A DNA stretch of 64,000 nt from CAMEON01 sp045531965 (GTDB lineage Bacteria; Bacillota; Clostridia; Oscillospirales; CAG-272), in the NCBI GenBank assembly GCA_045531965.1, contig JAZSFA010000143.1:1-64000 (forward strand), given 5' to 3'. The position numbers and the translations under genes are program-made. Shown here piece after piece: positions 1 through 8,641 of the stretch (position 1 is the stretch's first letter; each line of letters begins with the position of its first letter). Under the pieces are notes generated by a model. That model worked only from the letters and a program-made list of their open reading frames with translations, was not told where the DNA came from and searched no databases.

Positions 1-422
1 CCCAATGTCAAGCCCACCTCACACAGCTCCTGGAAGGTCAGCGGCTCGTCCATGAGTCGATTTAGCCCTTTCAATACAGCGGCGGCATCTGTGCTCCCCC
101 CCGCCATACCTGCGGCGGCTGGAATGCGTTTTTCAATATGGATATGCAGATCGTAAAACCATTTTCCGCTCCTCTTTTTGAATGCTTCCGCCGCTTTGAT
201 CGCCAAATTGCGTCCGTCGGTGGGAATATCGGGGTTTGTACAGGTGAGCGTAATTCGAGGCAAAGCATCGCAAGGGACAGGTGATACTGTCAACGTGATG
301 GTATCAGACAGACTGATGGATTGCATGACACCTCGGATGATATGATAACCATTGTGGCGGCGGCCTGTGACATCCAAGAACAGATTGATCTTGGCAGGGG
401 CTTCAAGGGTCAAAGTTACCAT
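1..422 (-). CDS. ispE: 4-diphosphocytidyl-2-C-methyl-D-erythritol kinase, 3' end cut by window edge
   Basis: The first 140 codons of IspE are visible; the rest lies left of base 1. IspE phosphorylates CDP-methylerythritol in the cytoplasmic MEP isoprenoid pathway, using ATP. The reading frame shows the GHMP-kinase hallmarks: PAKINLFL at residues 9-16 with the active-site lysine K11, GYH at 25-27, and the glycine-rich ATP loop AAAGMAGGSTDAA at 102-114, with D112 as the likely catalytic aspartate. The ATG at 420-422 is preceded by AAGAGG six bases upstream, inside the last codons of lacZ, and the gap to the lacZ stop is only 3 bp, so translation is probably coupled to lacZ. dxs of the same pathway lies 8.6 kb away under separate control. 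Confidence 0.93.
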   Translation of the reverse strand, partial: MVTLTLEAPAKINLFLDVTGRRHNGYHIIRGVMQSISLSDTITLTVSPVPCDALPRITLTCTNPDIPTDGRNLAIKAAEAFKKRSGKWFYDLHIHIEKRIPAAAGMAGGSTDAAAVLKGLNRLMDEPLTFQELCEVGLTL

Positions 423-425
423 AGA

Positions 426-3400
426 TTACCTCTTTCTCATCTCGGCAAAGCCGTCCACGTCGTTGACACGGGCGGGCAGAAGGCGGATCGAGAAGCTGAA
501 TTGCTTTTCGGACAGCTGCCAACGAGGATGCAAACCGGGACCGCAGGAGTTGGAACCGATGCCCGATTGGATCATATCCAGATTGACACAGGTCTCTTTC
601 ATAGGCACAAGCTCATAATCGTGAGCGGTGTCGGTGAGTTGCATGGGGGTATAGTGGGCGCAGTTGAAGCTGAAATCCTTCCCTGCGGTGACAGCCATGA
701 GACCGTGACCCTCCAGACCGGCAACAGCCATCCATCGAGTGTCGGCGTGTGCCATGTTTTCCTGGGGCTTGACATAAGGTTCAAAATGGTCGCTGACCTT
801 GGTCTTGTAGACCCCCTGCTTGGATGCGTGACGCTTGTCACTATAAGACTCCACGGGACCACGTCCATAGTAGGTCAAATTTTCAGTACCCTCGGGCATG
901 AGGAATTCCACACCGAAACGAGGGAGGAAGGGGGCGTTCTTATCCAACACCTCAGCGGCGAAATCCAACTTCACACCGCCCTCGGCGTACACGGTATAGG
1001 TCACCGTCAGTTTCATGAGCGGACGCTGAACAGAGCAACTCATAGACAAGCGAGCAGTAATCGTCACAGACTTGTCATCGACAGCGGTCATCGTCACATC
1101 GTAGCACTTGGTGGTCATGCGGTGATATCCCATATGCTGCCAAGCGTTGCGAACATTTCTGTCATTGTCCGTAGGAGCTCTCCAGATAGTGGGTCTCACG
1201 GGGGTGGTCAACAGTTCCTGACCGTCGTCGCAGATAGACACCAGCAGACCTGTGTGCTTGTCAATGACATAGACGGTATTGGCCGTGGTCACGGTAACCA
1301 TCCCGGGGGTATCGATATAGGAAATCTCCGCGTAGGGAGAGAAGGTTTCAGCGAGAGGGGTGACGACTTCGGTGGTCTCAATTTTGATCTGTTCAAAACC
1401 CACTTCGTACCCGGCAGCCGCCCAAGGCGTAGGGGTATTCTGGGTTGCCGTGATGGTCAGATAAACATCTCCATCAGCGGGGATGATCTCGGCGGGGATA
1501 TGGAGAACCGCGGTCTCCTGAGGCTCCACGAAAAGCTGTGCCTGACCGCTGACCACAGGGGTGCCATCTTGCTCCAAAGCCCAAGTAAAGTTCAAGTCGC
1601 CCATATCGGTAAAATAGCGCAAGTTGCGGATCACGGCCTCTCCGGTAGCGGCATCAAAGCTCTCCACACGGAAAGGCTTGATGACCTGTTTATATTCCAT
1701 CAGCCCCGTATGGGGACGGCGGTCGGGATACACAAGACCGTCCACACAGAAGTTGCCGTCGTTGGGGAAGTCGCCAAAGTCACCGCCGTAGGTGAAATGA
1801 GGATCGGTGTAGATATTTTCACCGACAACGAAGGAGTGGTCGATGAATTCCCAGACGCAACCGCCCATGAAGCCATCCTCGGCATAGATGAGATCCCAAT
1901 AGTCCTTGAGGCATCCGGGTCCGTTGCCCATGGCGTGAGAATATTCACAGAGGAACAAGGGCTTGGAATAGACGTGTCTATCGAAATAATCCTGCTTAAT
2001 CTCCTCGGGAGCAGGGTACATACGGCTCTCCACATCGATGTAGTCACATTCCACGCCGTCACCGATCTCGTCGTCGGTCTTGCCCTTCAGCTCGCCGTGG
2101 AGTCTGTTGTTCAGGCGGCGGGAAATATCCTCGCTGTGAACCAGGTTTTTCGAATCACGAGCGTGGATGTACTCGCTCATTAGCCGGTGATTTTTACCGC
2201 ATCCCGACTCGTTACCTGCGGACCACATCAGCACGCAAGGATGGTTCTTATCCCGCTCGTATATTCTTTCCATACGGTCGAGATAAGCGGCGGTCCATGC
2301 ATCGCTGTCGGTAAACTCATCCCAGTTGCCCACAACGGCCATGCCGTGGGTCTCCAGATCAGCCTCGTCAATGACGTAAAAACCGTATTCGTCGCACAGC
2401 GCGGTGAATCTTGGATCGTTGGGATAATGGCTAGTGCGGATGGTATTGACGTTATGACGCTTCATGATCATAAGATCCTCAGTCATATGGTCCAGGGGGG
2501 TGGTGGAACCAAGGTAGGGGTGGCTGTCGTGGCGGTTGACACCCTTCAGCTTGACTTTTTGACCGTTCACGTACAACACGCCGTTTTCCACACGGTAATC
2601 GCGGAAACCCAAGCGCAGGGGAATGATCTCCTCACCGCACTCAATGAGCAAGGTGTAAAGCTCAGGGGTCTCGTCGCTCCAAAGGAGAGGATCTGCCACA
2701 AGAATTTCCAAGGTTCCCTCACCGTCAACCGTTACGTGACCGGAGAAAATCTGAATATCGTAGGGGTCAAGGAATCTGTAAGAAAGCTCTGCCTTGCCCG
2801 TGGTTTTAAGATCCACGAGGCAAGTGCCTGCATCCATCTTCTCGTTGAGCAGGGGGCGGGCGTGGATATCCTTGATATGTACGGGGTCACGGAGCAGGAG
2901 ATAGACCTCACGGAAAATACCCGACCAGCGGTACTTGTCCTGATCCTCTAAATAGGTGCCGTCGCACCACTTGATGACCAGTACCTTGATGTGGTTTTCG
3001 CCGGCAACGAGGTATTTTGTCACATCGAACTCGCTTGTCATATGGCTGACCTGGCTGTAGCCCACGAAGCGGTTGTTAACATAGAGGTAGAAGCAGGAAT
3101 CCACACCTTCAAAATTAAGATAGATCTGCTTTTTCAGCATATTGGGATGAACACGGAAAGTGCGGTGGTAAAGACCGCAAGGCGTATCATCGGGAACGAA
3201 GGGCGGGTCTACGGGGAGAGGATAGACCACGTTAACATAGTTCGGGGTATCATAGCCGCGACCGAGAAAGGTCTGCCAGGAGCGAGGGACAGGCATTTTG
3301 TCTACACGGTGAGGAACAAAATCATCAGCGCAAAAATCGGGGATGTCATTTAGCGAAGGATAAAAAGTAAAATCCCATGTACCGCACAGCGTCTTGAAAA

Positions 3401-3539
3401 AGCTACTTTCAGCTCGGTTTCCGCCCAACGCGATCGCCTCGGTTTGATAGGGAACATAATAAGCTCTCGGTGCCTCGCAACCCACGTGAAGGGTGGTGGG
3501 GTCCTGATGATAATTGGCTGATTTGATGAAATGATTCAT
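426..3539 (-). CDS. lacZ: Beta-galactosidase, GH2 family, LacZ type
   Basis: This 1037-residue protein matches the full length and domain order of LacZ: jelly-roll sugar-binding domain, two immunoglobulin-like domains around a TIM barrel, and a C-terminal Bgal_small domain. The acid/base glutamate is E444 in SAGNESGCG and the nucleophile is E532 in LCEYSHAMGN. The upstream segment NRHDSHP and the DEADLETHG motif are also typical. There is no signal peptide, so it acts in the cytoplasm and hydrolyses lactose or other beta-galactosides taken up by the cell. It has its own promoter and is followed at 3 bp by ispE. No sugar transporter is adjacent. Confidence in the family is high; the natural substrate could be an oligosaccharide other than lactose. 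Confidence 0.95.
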   Translation of the reverse strand: MNHFIKSANYHQDPTTLHVGCEAPRAYYVPYQTEAIALGGNRAESSFFKTLCGTWDFTFYPSLNDIPDFCADDFVPHRVDKMPVPRSWQTFLGRGYDTPNYVNVVYPLPVDPPFVPDDTPCGLYHRTFRVHPNMLKKQIYLNFEGVDSCFYLYVNNRFVGYSQVSHMTSEFDVTKYLVAGENHIKVLVIKWCDGTYLEDQDKYRWSGIFREVYLLLRDPVHIKDIHARPLLNEKMDAGTCLVDLKTTGKAELSYRFLDPYDIQIFSGHVTVDGEGTLEILVADPLLWSDETPELYTLLIECGEEIIPLRLGFRDYRVENGVLYVNGQKVKLKGVNRHDSHPYLGSTTPLDHMTEDLMIMKRHNVNTIRTSHYPNDPRFTALCDEYGFYVIDEADLETHGMAVVGNWDEFTDSDAWTAAYLDRMERIYERDKNHPCVLMWSAGNESGCGKNHRLMSEYIHARDSKNLVHSEDISRRLNNRLHGELKGKTDDEIGDGVECDYIDVESRMYPAPEEIKQDYFDRHVYSKPLFLCEYSHAMGNGPGCLKDYWDLIYAEDGFMGGCVWEFIDHSFVVGENIYTDPHFTYGGDFGDFPNDGNFCVDGLVYPDRRPHTGLMEYKQVIKPFRVESFDAATGEAVIRNLRYFTDMGDLNFTWALEQDGTPVVSGQAQLFVEPQETAVLHIPAEIIPADGDVYLTITATQNTPTPWAAAGYEVGFEQIKIETTEVVTPLAETFSPYAEISYIDTPGMVTVTTANTVYVIDKHTGLLVSICDDGQELLTTPVRPTIWRAPTDNDRNVRNAWQHMGYHRMTTKCYDVTMTAVDDKSVTITARLSMSCSVQRPLMKLTVTYTVYAEGGVKLDFAAEVLDKNAPFLPRFGVEFLMPEGTENLTYYGRGPVESYSDKRHASKQGVYKTKVSDHFEPYVKPQENMAHADTRWMAVAGLEGHGLMAVTAGKDFSFNCAHYTPMQLTDTAHDYELVPMKETCVNLDMIQSGIGSNSCGPGLHPRWQLSEKQFSFSIRLLPARVNDVDGFAEMRKR

Positions 3540-3578
3540 AAGAACCGTCCTTTCTTTGGTGAAAGTTAATCAATATAT

Positions 3579-3607
3579 ATGATACCATGAAGGCGACGGG
3601 ATGTCAA
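3579..3607 (-). promoter_or_regulatory. Sigma-70 type promoter of lacZ
   Basis: Read on the minus strand, TTGACA is followed after exactly 17 bases by TATCAT, 40 bases before the lacZ start codon. A ribosome binding site, AAAGGA, lies between. No clear operator palindrome is visible here. Confidence 0.75.
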
Positions 3608-3677
3608 GAGAAATAGAAAAAATGGGCATATAAAATGTTTTCAAAGCTATGCGCCTTGAAAAATTTACAATTACCTC

Positions 3678-3706
3678 TTGCATTTCCCAACTTTATATAT
3701 TATAAT
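3678..3706 (+). promoter_or_regulatory. Sigma-70 type promoter of the 3760-5629 operon
   Basis: TTGCAT and TATAAT are separated by 17 bases, with an AT-rich stretch around the -10 element. It is divergent from the lacZ promoter, with about 70 bp between the two -35 elements. Confidence 0.72.
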
Positions 3707-3759
3707 ATCTTTATGATGTATAACTCTGCCCATAAGGGTGGAAGGAAAGGATCTGTTTC

Positions 3760-4221
3760 ATGAATCAATCCCCAAGTCCTATGCTTGATCATATCAAAAA
3801 ACTTTGCATCAACACGTCCTGCGTGTTCACCGTTCTGACTCTTTTCTTGCTTTTTATTCAATGGTTGCTTGAAGAGAATCTGGACAAGTCCATCAACGCC
3901 GCCGTCTTTCTTATGATCCTACCGCTGTCGCTTTGCATCGCCGGGGCGGGGATGCTTCGAAAAAGCGAGAGAATCCCGACAGGCGGCAAGGTTATCCTTC
4001 ATCCCCTGCTCTGTATAGGCGGTATTTTTCTTGCCTATCTGCCCTATATGACAGCCAATAAATTCTCCGGCAGTACCGTTCTTGTGCATTTGGTCTTTTT
4101 CGCCGCCGTCTACGGTATCGTCACCGCTGTCGTTTGCGTCCTTTCCATGATTTTTGGAAAAGAAAAGCAAAAAACTGTTGATGCTCCCTACAAATCCCAA
4201 TTTAAAAAAGACAAAAACTAA
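3760..4221 (+). CDS. Four-helix membrane protein of unknown function
   Basis: The 153-residue product has four hydrophobic stretches, near residues 14-34, 44-64, 80-98 and 105-130, and a basic lysine-rich tail of about 20 residues. The start is supported by GGAAAGGA eight bases upstream. I do not recognise the family with certainty; the size and four-helix layout resemble DUF3021-type proteins, but I see no diagnostic motif. It is first in an operon with a secreted SGNH hydrolase (17 bp downstream) and a DUF4358 lipoprotein, so a role at the envelope is likely. Confidence 0.75.
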   Translation: MNQSPSPMLDHIKKLCINTSCVFTVLTLFLLFIQWLLEENLDKSINAAVFLMILPLSLCIAGAGMLRKSERIPTGGKVILHPLLCIGGIFLAYLPYMTANKFSGSTVLVHLVFFAAVYGIVTAVVCVLSMIFGKEKQKTVDAPYKSQFKKDKN

Positions 4222-4238
4222 CGGGAGGATATCACACG

Positions 4239-5072
4239 ATGAATATCACGTCTCCGAAAAACTATTATAGAATCCTCATGGGTCTTTTGATGGCCGTGGG
4301 TATTCTTCTGCTCATTACCGTGATCTGCCTGATCAGTTTCTTGGTCGCAGGAACCCCTAAAACCCCCGCGGAATCCGAAGAAACACTCGCTGAAAGCGCT
4401 ACCGGTGCCGGAGATACGGAAGCACCTGTCGTCAACCCCAATGTAGGACAAACACCGTTGCCCGAAACCCCCGATGCGGGTCTTGAATATCAGGACAAGA
4501 TCATTTTTGTTGGCGACTCCCTCACTGCCCATCTCGTGGCTCGTGAGGTGTTAACCGGCGGCAAGATGACCAAGCAGGTATGGCGCACTGAAAACAACAT
4601 GTTGAATCTCAACAGCGAGGTCACAGCGGCTAAGATCATATATCCCGAAACCGGAGAAAGCATGACCATCGCGGAAGCCGCAGGGAAAGCCAAGCCGGAG
4701 GTTATGATCGTGACACTCGGCACGGACTGGGGCGTTTCTTACCTGACCGAAAAAGATTTCAAAGACTGCTACACGGCACTTATCCGCGACATTCAAACGG
4801 CTTCCCCTGACACAACCATCATCCTTCAATCCATCTTCCCGGTAACCACCTCAGCAAAGCTTCAAAATGACAAGATCGATATATGCAACGGTTGGGTCAG
4901 GGAGATCGCCGCTGAATGCGGTTGCCCTTATCTCGACACCCAAACGGTATTGAAAGGTGATGACAACGCCTTAAAACCCGAGTATTGCAACAGTAGCGAT
5001 GGTATTCATCTTCACAAGGAGGCATACATTGCCATTCTTCAGTATATCCGCACCCACGCTTACACAGAATAA
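4239..5072 (+). CDS. Membrane-anchored SGNH/GDSL-family hydrolase
   Basis: A 277-residue protein with one N-terminal membrane helix (about residues 11-36), a Pro/Thr/Glu-rich linker to about residue 80, and an extracellular SGNH-hydrolase domain. Block I is GDSL at 92-95 with S94 as nucleophile. The catalytic pair at the end is D254 and H257 in DGIHLH. The block III segment reads LGTDWG (residues 160-165) rather than the usual GxND. Family members are esterases or O-acetyl transferases and hydrolases acting on surface polysaccharides or lipids; the substrate here is unknown. The neighbour is a DUF4358 lipoprotein; such pairs occur in Clostridia near polysaccharide O-acylation genes, but none is visible here. 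Confidence 0.85.
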   Translation: MNITSPKNYYRILMGLLMAVGILLLITVICLISFLVAGTPKTPAESEETLAESATGAGDTEAPVVNPNVGQTPLPETPDAGLEYQDKIIFVGDSLTAHLVAREVLTGGKMTKQVWRTENNMLNLNSEVTAAKIIYPETGESMTIAEAAGKAKPEVMIVTLGTDWGVSYLTEKDFKDCYTALIRDIQTASPDTTIILQSIFPVTTSAKLQNDKIDICNGWVREIAAECGCPYLDTQTVLKGDDNALKPEYCNSSDGIHLHKEAYIAILQYIRTHAYTE

Positions 5073-5113
5073 CACTGTCTCCCCAAAACACCTCAAAGAA
5101 AGGAACTCCGACG

Positions 5114-5629
5114 ATGAAACGAATCCTTCCCCTCGCACTTGCCCTGCTTCTCCTGCTGACCGCACTGGTATCCTGCGGCGGCACAAGCTATCGCAACGAT
5201 CTCTCGTCTGCAGAGGTGATGAACACAGTCCTTGCCTCCGTACCTTTGGATGAAGGCTACCGTCAGGTCAGCGACAGTTTTGTATCTGAATCCTCCTTCG
5301 GCGCGCAATACACCGTGCTTTTAGAAAACTCCACAGACTATTATATTGCCGTATCCGAAAAATCCGATATGAACGTAGATGAGATTGGTGTCTTCCATGT
5401 AAAGAACGGCGGCAAGGTCGAAGATATGAAAGCCATTGTATCCGACTATATCACGGCGCGTACTCGTCAATACGAGGATCTGCTTGTTAGCTACAACCCC
5501 GAAGAATTGCCAAAATTGGAAGAAGCCACCGTGATGGTTTGCGGAAACTATATTTATTATTCTATTCTTTCCGAATCCCGTACTGCGACCGCCAAAAACG
5601 CTTTTGAGGACGCCGTCACAGAAAAATAA
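5114..5629 (+). CDS. DUF4358-type lipoprotein
   Basis: The 171-residue product has a lipoprotein signal with lipobox LVSC and acylated C21, followed by a single compact domain that begins with a helix (SSAEVMNTVLASV) and contains a DEIGVFHVKNG strand-turn typical of DUF4358 as I remember it. The function of DUF4358 is not established. The start ATG has GAAAGGA upstream. It ends the three-gene operon and is followed by a bidirectional terminator. The other reading, a generic lipoprotein of unknown fold, cannot be excluded without a profile search. Confidence 0.75.
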   Translation: MKRILPLALALLLLLTALVSCGGTSYRNDLSSAEVMNTVLASVPLDEGYRQVSDSFVSESSFGAQYTVLLENSTDYYIAVSEKSDMNVDEIGVFHVKNGGKVEDMKAIVSDYITARTRQYEDLLVSYNPEELPKLEEATVMVCGNYIYYSILSESRTATAKNAFEDAVTEK

Positions 5630-5635
5630 GTTCAC

Positions 5636-5676
5636 ACAAAAAACAACCGCGCGTTTAAGCAACGCACGGTTGTTTT
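5636..5676. terminator. Bidirectional intrinsic terminator
   Basis: An inverted repeat built on AACAACCG...CGGTTGTT is flanked by A-rich and T-rich runs, so it can serve both the plus-strand lipoprotein operon and the convergent rimI operon. Confidence 0.75.
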
Positions 5677-5679
5677 TCT

Positions 5680-6174
5680 TTACTTCAATTTCAATTCCAT
5701 GATCAGCGCATCTTCCGTGGGACGGATATAAAAGCCTTTACGGCGCCCTACCTCCACAAATCCGACCTTGCGATACAACGAGATCGCAGGTGTGTTGGAG
5801 ACACGCACTTCCAAAGAAATTGTCGCCAGACGCTCGGATTTGGCATGTTTGATCAGCGCTTGGACAATAGCGAGTCCCAGTCCTTGACCCCGATGATCGG
5901 GATGTACTGCCACATTGGTGATCTGTCCTTCATCCACAGCAATCATCATACCGCCGTAGGCTGTCACCAAGGGCGTTTCGGAAAGGGGGGACAGTTGGGT
6001 ACAAAGATAGCCCACGCCGATTCCATCCTTTGTCAGCAGTTCCAGGCTGGAAGCACTCCAGGGCTGATGGAAACAAAGCTTTTCCAATGCCGCCGTCCCC
6101 TCCAGATCGGCAGCTGTAGCGGTTAACCGCCGAGGATGATGCTTTTGAGGATGTTTTTTCATTTCTTCAGACAT
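5680..6174 (-). CDS. rimI: GNAT acetyltransferase, RimI type
   Basis: The 164-residue protein carries a complete GNAT fold: the acetyl-CoA loop VHPDHRGQGLG at about residues 91-101, then the SLEVRVSN segment and the LYRKVGF motif that are diagnostic of RimI. RimI acetylates the N-terminal alanine of ribosomal protein bS18, and relatives acetylate other N-termini; it is cytoplasmic. The first 20 residues are basic and poorly conserved. It is last in a minus-strand operon with an unknown lipoprotein (12 bp upstream) and dCMP deaminase. In many Clostridia rimI sits with tsaB and tsaE; that context is absent here. Confidence 0.85.
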   Translation of the reverse strand: MSEEMKKHPQKHHPRRLTATAADLEGTAALEKLCFHQPWSASSLELLTKDGIGVGYLCTQLSPLSETPLVTAYGGMMIAVDEGQITNVAVHPDHRGQGLGLAIVQALIKHAKSERLATISLEVRVSNTPAISLYRKVGFVEVGRRKGFYIRPTEDALIMELKLK

Positions 6175-6186
6175 AAGTCCACCTCC

Positions 6187-6849
6187 TCACGCGGTTTCGG
6201 CATCACCCAGCCCCAAGGCCTTGCGAATTTCATCACCGACAGGCACAAATTTTTGGTCAAAGCGATCATATAGGAAATATCTACCATAATTGACGTCATC
6301 CACCACATAATCCGAGCTGTATTCCACGTAGGTCAACACATAGTATAGCCCGGAATAAGCTTCGGACTTGAACCGAACGCGATAAGTCGCGGAGGGCGTT
6401 TTAGACGGATAGAGAACAGACTCGCCTTGGCTGTAAGCATCGATCACCGCTTTCAGCGTTTCGGCTTTATCGATGGTTTTGAGCTGTTGCTCGGTGGAAG
6501 TATCCAGATAAATGATCAGCTCGTCGGGCGCCATTTCCGTCAACGTAGGCAGCTCAACGCCCTCGGCATAAAGGACGTTCTTATCTTCGGTAGCCACCCA
6601 TTTATCGGGATCCATATCCGGTAGCTTATAAAGCTCCAATTTATGCTCTCCCACAACCAAATTTCCCAACTTTTTTTCCAACGCAACGGCTTCATAGCAA
6701 GTGGATGCGTGATACCATACGGTACCGGAGGATTTATCCATAGCATCGCCTTCTCCCAAGCCTTCATGAATCGTAATGCCACAGGCGCAGAGAAACAGAA
6801 AGGCCAGTAAAAGGCAAAGGGCAGGCAGGATTCTTTTGATCAACTTCAT
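6187..6849 (-). CDS. Lipoprotein of unknown function
   Basis: The 220-residue product starts with a lipoprotein signal (KRILPALCLLLAFLF) and lipobox LCAC with acylated C23. The mature part is rich in aromatic and acidic residues with alternating beta-strand pattern, for example TYRVRFKSEAY and YYVLTYVEYSS. I do not recognise a domain. It is placed between dCMP deaminase (19 bp upstream) and rimI (12 bp downstream) and is probably co-transcribed with both, but its surface location makes a direct link to either enzyme unlikely. Confidence 0.75.
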   Translation of the reverse strand: MKLIKRILPALCLLLAFLFLCACGITIHEGLGEGDAMDKSSGTVWYHASTCYEAVALEKKLGNLVVGEHKLELYKLPDMDPDKWVATEDKNVLYAEGVELPTLTEMAPDELIIYLDTSTEQQLKTIDKAETLKAVIDAYSQGESVLYPSKTPSATYRVRFKSEAYSGLYYVLTYVEYSSDYVVDDVNYGRYFLYDRFDQKFVPVGDEIRKALGLGDAETA

Positions 6850-6868
6850 AGGTAGGGTTCCTTTCCGT

Positions 6869-7360
6869 TCAATAACCGAAAATACCGGTCAGGGAGTCGT
6901 CGTTATCGATCCACTCGCTGACGTTTACAATGCGATAGTCCGTTGCAGTATCACGAATGACCACTTTTTCAATGCCTGCATTGATGATCATACGTTTACA
7001 CATCATACAGCTGGTTGTTCCGGGGACCAGCGCGTTGTCTTTAGGGTCTACACAAACCATATATAACGTTGCGCCCAACATCTGCTCCCTGGAAGCATTG
7101 ATGATGGCATTCGCCTCGGAATGAACAGAACGACACATTTCATATCGCTCGCCACGGGGAATGTTCAGTTTGTCTCTCATGCAATATGCCAGATCGCTGC
7201 AATTCTTTCTTCCGCGAGGGGCCCCGTTATATCCCGTCGAGACGATCACGTCGTTTTTGACAATGATCGCGCCGTATTTTTTGCGCAGACAAGTACAGCG
7301 TTCCGCCACAGTCTGGGCGATATCAAGATAATAGTTTTCCTTGGAAATACGCTCTGCCAT
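6869..7360 (-). CDS. comEB: Deoxycytidylate deaminase, ComEB type
   Basis: This enzyme deaminates dCMP to dUMP for thymidylate synthesis in the cytoplasm. The zinc site is clear: H80-S-E82 in HSEANAI, with E82 as the proton shuttle, and C118-x2-C121 in SCMMCKRM. The length of 163 residues is normal. A longer frame opens 16 codons upstream, but GGAGG lies seven bases before the ATG at 7358-7360, which fixes the start. It is the first gene of a three-gene operon driven by the promoter at 7416-7444. Confidence 0.92.
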   Translation of the reverse strand: MAERISKENYYLDIAQTVAERCTCLRKKYGAIIVKNDVIVSTGYNGAPRGRKNCSDLAYCMRDKLNIPRGERYEMCRSVHSEANAIINASREQMLGATLYMVCVDPKDNALVPGTTSCMMCKRMIINAGIEKVVIRDTATDYRIVNVSEWIDNDDSLTGIFGY

Positions 7361-7415
7361 GATTACCTCCTGCGGATACGACCGCGTTGATTCATTGGAC
7401 ATTTTCACGCTTTAT

Positions 7416-7444
7416 ATCATATCACATTTTCGTGAACAAATCAA
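7416..7444 (-). promoter_or_regulatory. Promoter of the comEB-lipoprotein-rimI operon
   Basis: TTGATT and TATGAT on the minus strand are 17 bases apart, about 55 bases before the comEB start codon. Confidence 0.65.
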
Positions 7445-7476
7445 GCCTATTTAGGGAATTGTGTGTGATTTTTGGA

Positions 7477-8439
7477 TTATTTTGCGATTACGACTCTTCC
7501 CTGCCAGGTGTTCTCCAGGTACATCCTTCGGTCAATATCGTTGATAACCGCCATTTTAGCGGTACTCCACCGAGGTGCCAACAAAGTTTTGGCGTCACCG
7601 TCACCAGTCAGTCGGGCAATAACAGTATCCGCAGGCAACCGTTCAAGGCACCTGACCACCGTTTCCACATAAGCCTCTTTGGTCATGGGCAGGTACTCGC
7701 CTCGTTTGTACATCTCTCCTAACACCGTCCCTTCAAGCACATGGAGCAAGTGAAGCTTGACCATGGTAGGGTGAAGTGCCGCCACCGTGTCCATGCTGCT
7801 CAGCATCATGGTCAGATCCTCCCCCGGCAGGCCGAGGATCATATGAATACACGTATGGATCTTGGGAGAAGCTTGGGTCAGTCGGGTGTATCCTGCCAAG
7901 AAATCATCAAACGTGTGTCCGCGATTGATAAGTAAAGCGGTAGCATCATGGGCGGTTTGCAATCCCAATTCCACCGTCAGGTGAGTTCGTTCGGCAAGCT
8001 CTGCCAGATACGCCACGGTTTCGGGGGAAAGACAGTCCGCTCGGGTGGCAATATTGAGTCCCACCACGCCCTCGAAGGTCAAGACTTCTTCAAATTTTTC
8101 CCGAAGAACGGTGACAGGGGCGTACGTATTGGTCCGCGCCTGAAAGTAAGCAATACACCGATCCGTCTGCCATTTATTTGCAAGACGGGCGCGCTGGCGT
8201 TGATACTGCTCCGCCAGCGGAAGTTCGGCAGGAGAGGCAAAATCTCCGCTACCGCGGGCAGAGCAATAAATGCAACCACCCGTACCGCAAAGTCCATCGA
8301 TATTGGGGCAAGTAAAACCGCCATCCAAAGGAATTTTGGCACACTTGCCACCCATATGCTTTCGCAGCCAATATTCATACGTTTGATAACGCTTGTGACT
8401 GTCGCTGTAGGGATAGGGATTTGTATCTTTTTGTGACAT
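7477..8439 (-). CDS. Radical SAM protein, TIGR01212 / YhcC family
   Basis: A 320-residue protein with the family signature GFTCPN...GTGGCIYC. The cysteines C44, C56 and C59 form the C-x11-C-x2-C set expected to bind the [4Fe-4S]-SAM cluster in this family. The segment GLNIATRADCL and the LGLPGED motif are typical of the barrel. The exact reaction of YhcC proteins is not settled; they are thought to act on RNA or a small molecule. The gene is a single unit with its own promoter 35 bp upstream, followed by the comEB operon. Confidence 0.9.
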   Translation of the reverse strand: MSQKDTNPYPYSDSHKRYQTYEYWLRKHMGGKCAKIPLDGGFTCPNIDGLCGTGGCIYCSARGSGDFASPAELPLAEQYQRQRARLANKWQTDRCIAYFQARTNTYAPVTVLREKFEEVLTFEGVVGLNIATRADCLSPETVAYLAELAERTHLTVELGLQTAHDATALLINRGHTFDDFLAGYTRLTQASPKIHTCIHMILGLPGEDLTMMLSSMDTVAALHPTMVKLHLLHVLEGTVLGEMYKRGEYLPMTKEAYVETVVRCLERLPADTVIARLTGDGDAKTLLAPRWSTAKMAVINDIDRRMYLENTWQGRVVIAK

Positions 8440-8473
8440 AAAGCCTCCGTTTATCAGGCGAGATCATGTCCTT

Positions 8474-8502
8474 ATTATAGCTTTTATCTTTTCAAAAGTC
8501 AA
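8474..8502 (-). promoter_or_regulatory. Promoter of the radical SAM gene
   Basis: TTGACT, 17 bases, TATAAT on the minus strand, 35 bases before the start codon. The rest of the 200 bp gap up to dxs is AT-rich; a dxs promoter must lie near 8590-8620 (TATGATATAG) but I see no clear -35 element. Confidence 0.75.
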
Positions 8503-8641
8503 GTGGTCCTGCATTTTTGGATACATTCCTCCGTCTCATTTGCATTTCGTGACAAAAAAATTGGTTTTGGGACAAACGCAGTTCATATTTATATGATATA
8601 GTATAAAGAGTGTCAATCCCATAATAGAAAGGAGGCAAAGC

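Noticed and set aside
321..2183. Long plus-strand open frame of 620 codons
   Set aside because: It is antisense to lacZ, whose motifs are complete. The frame is a codon-bias shadow with no ribosome binding site and no domain.
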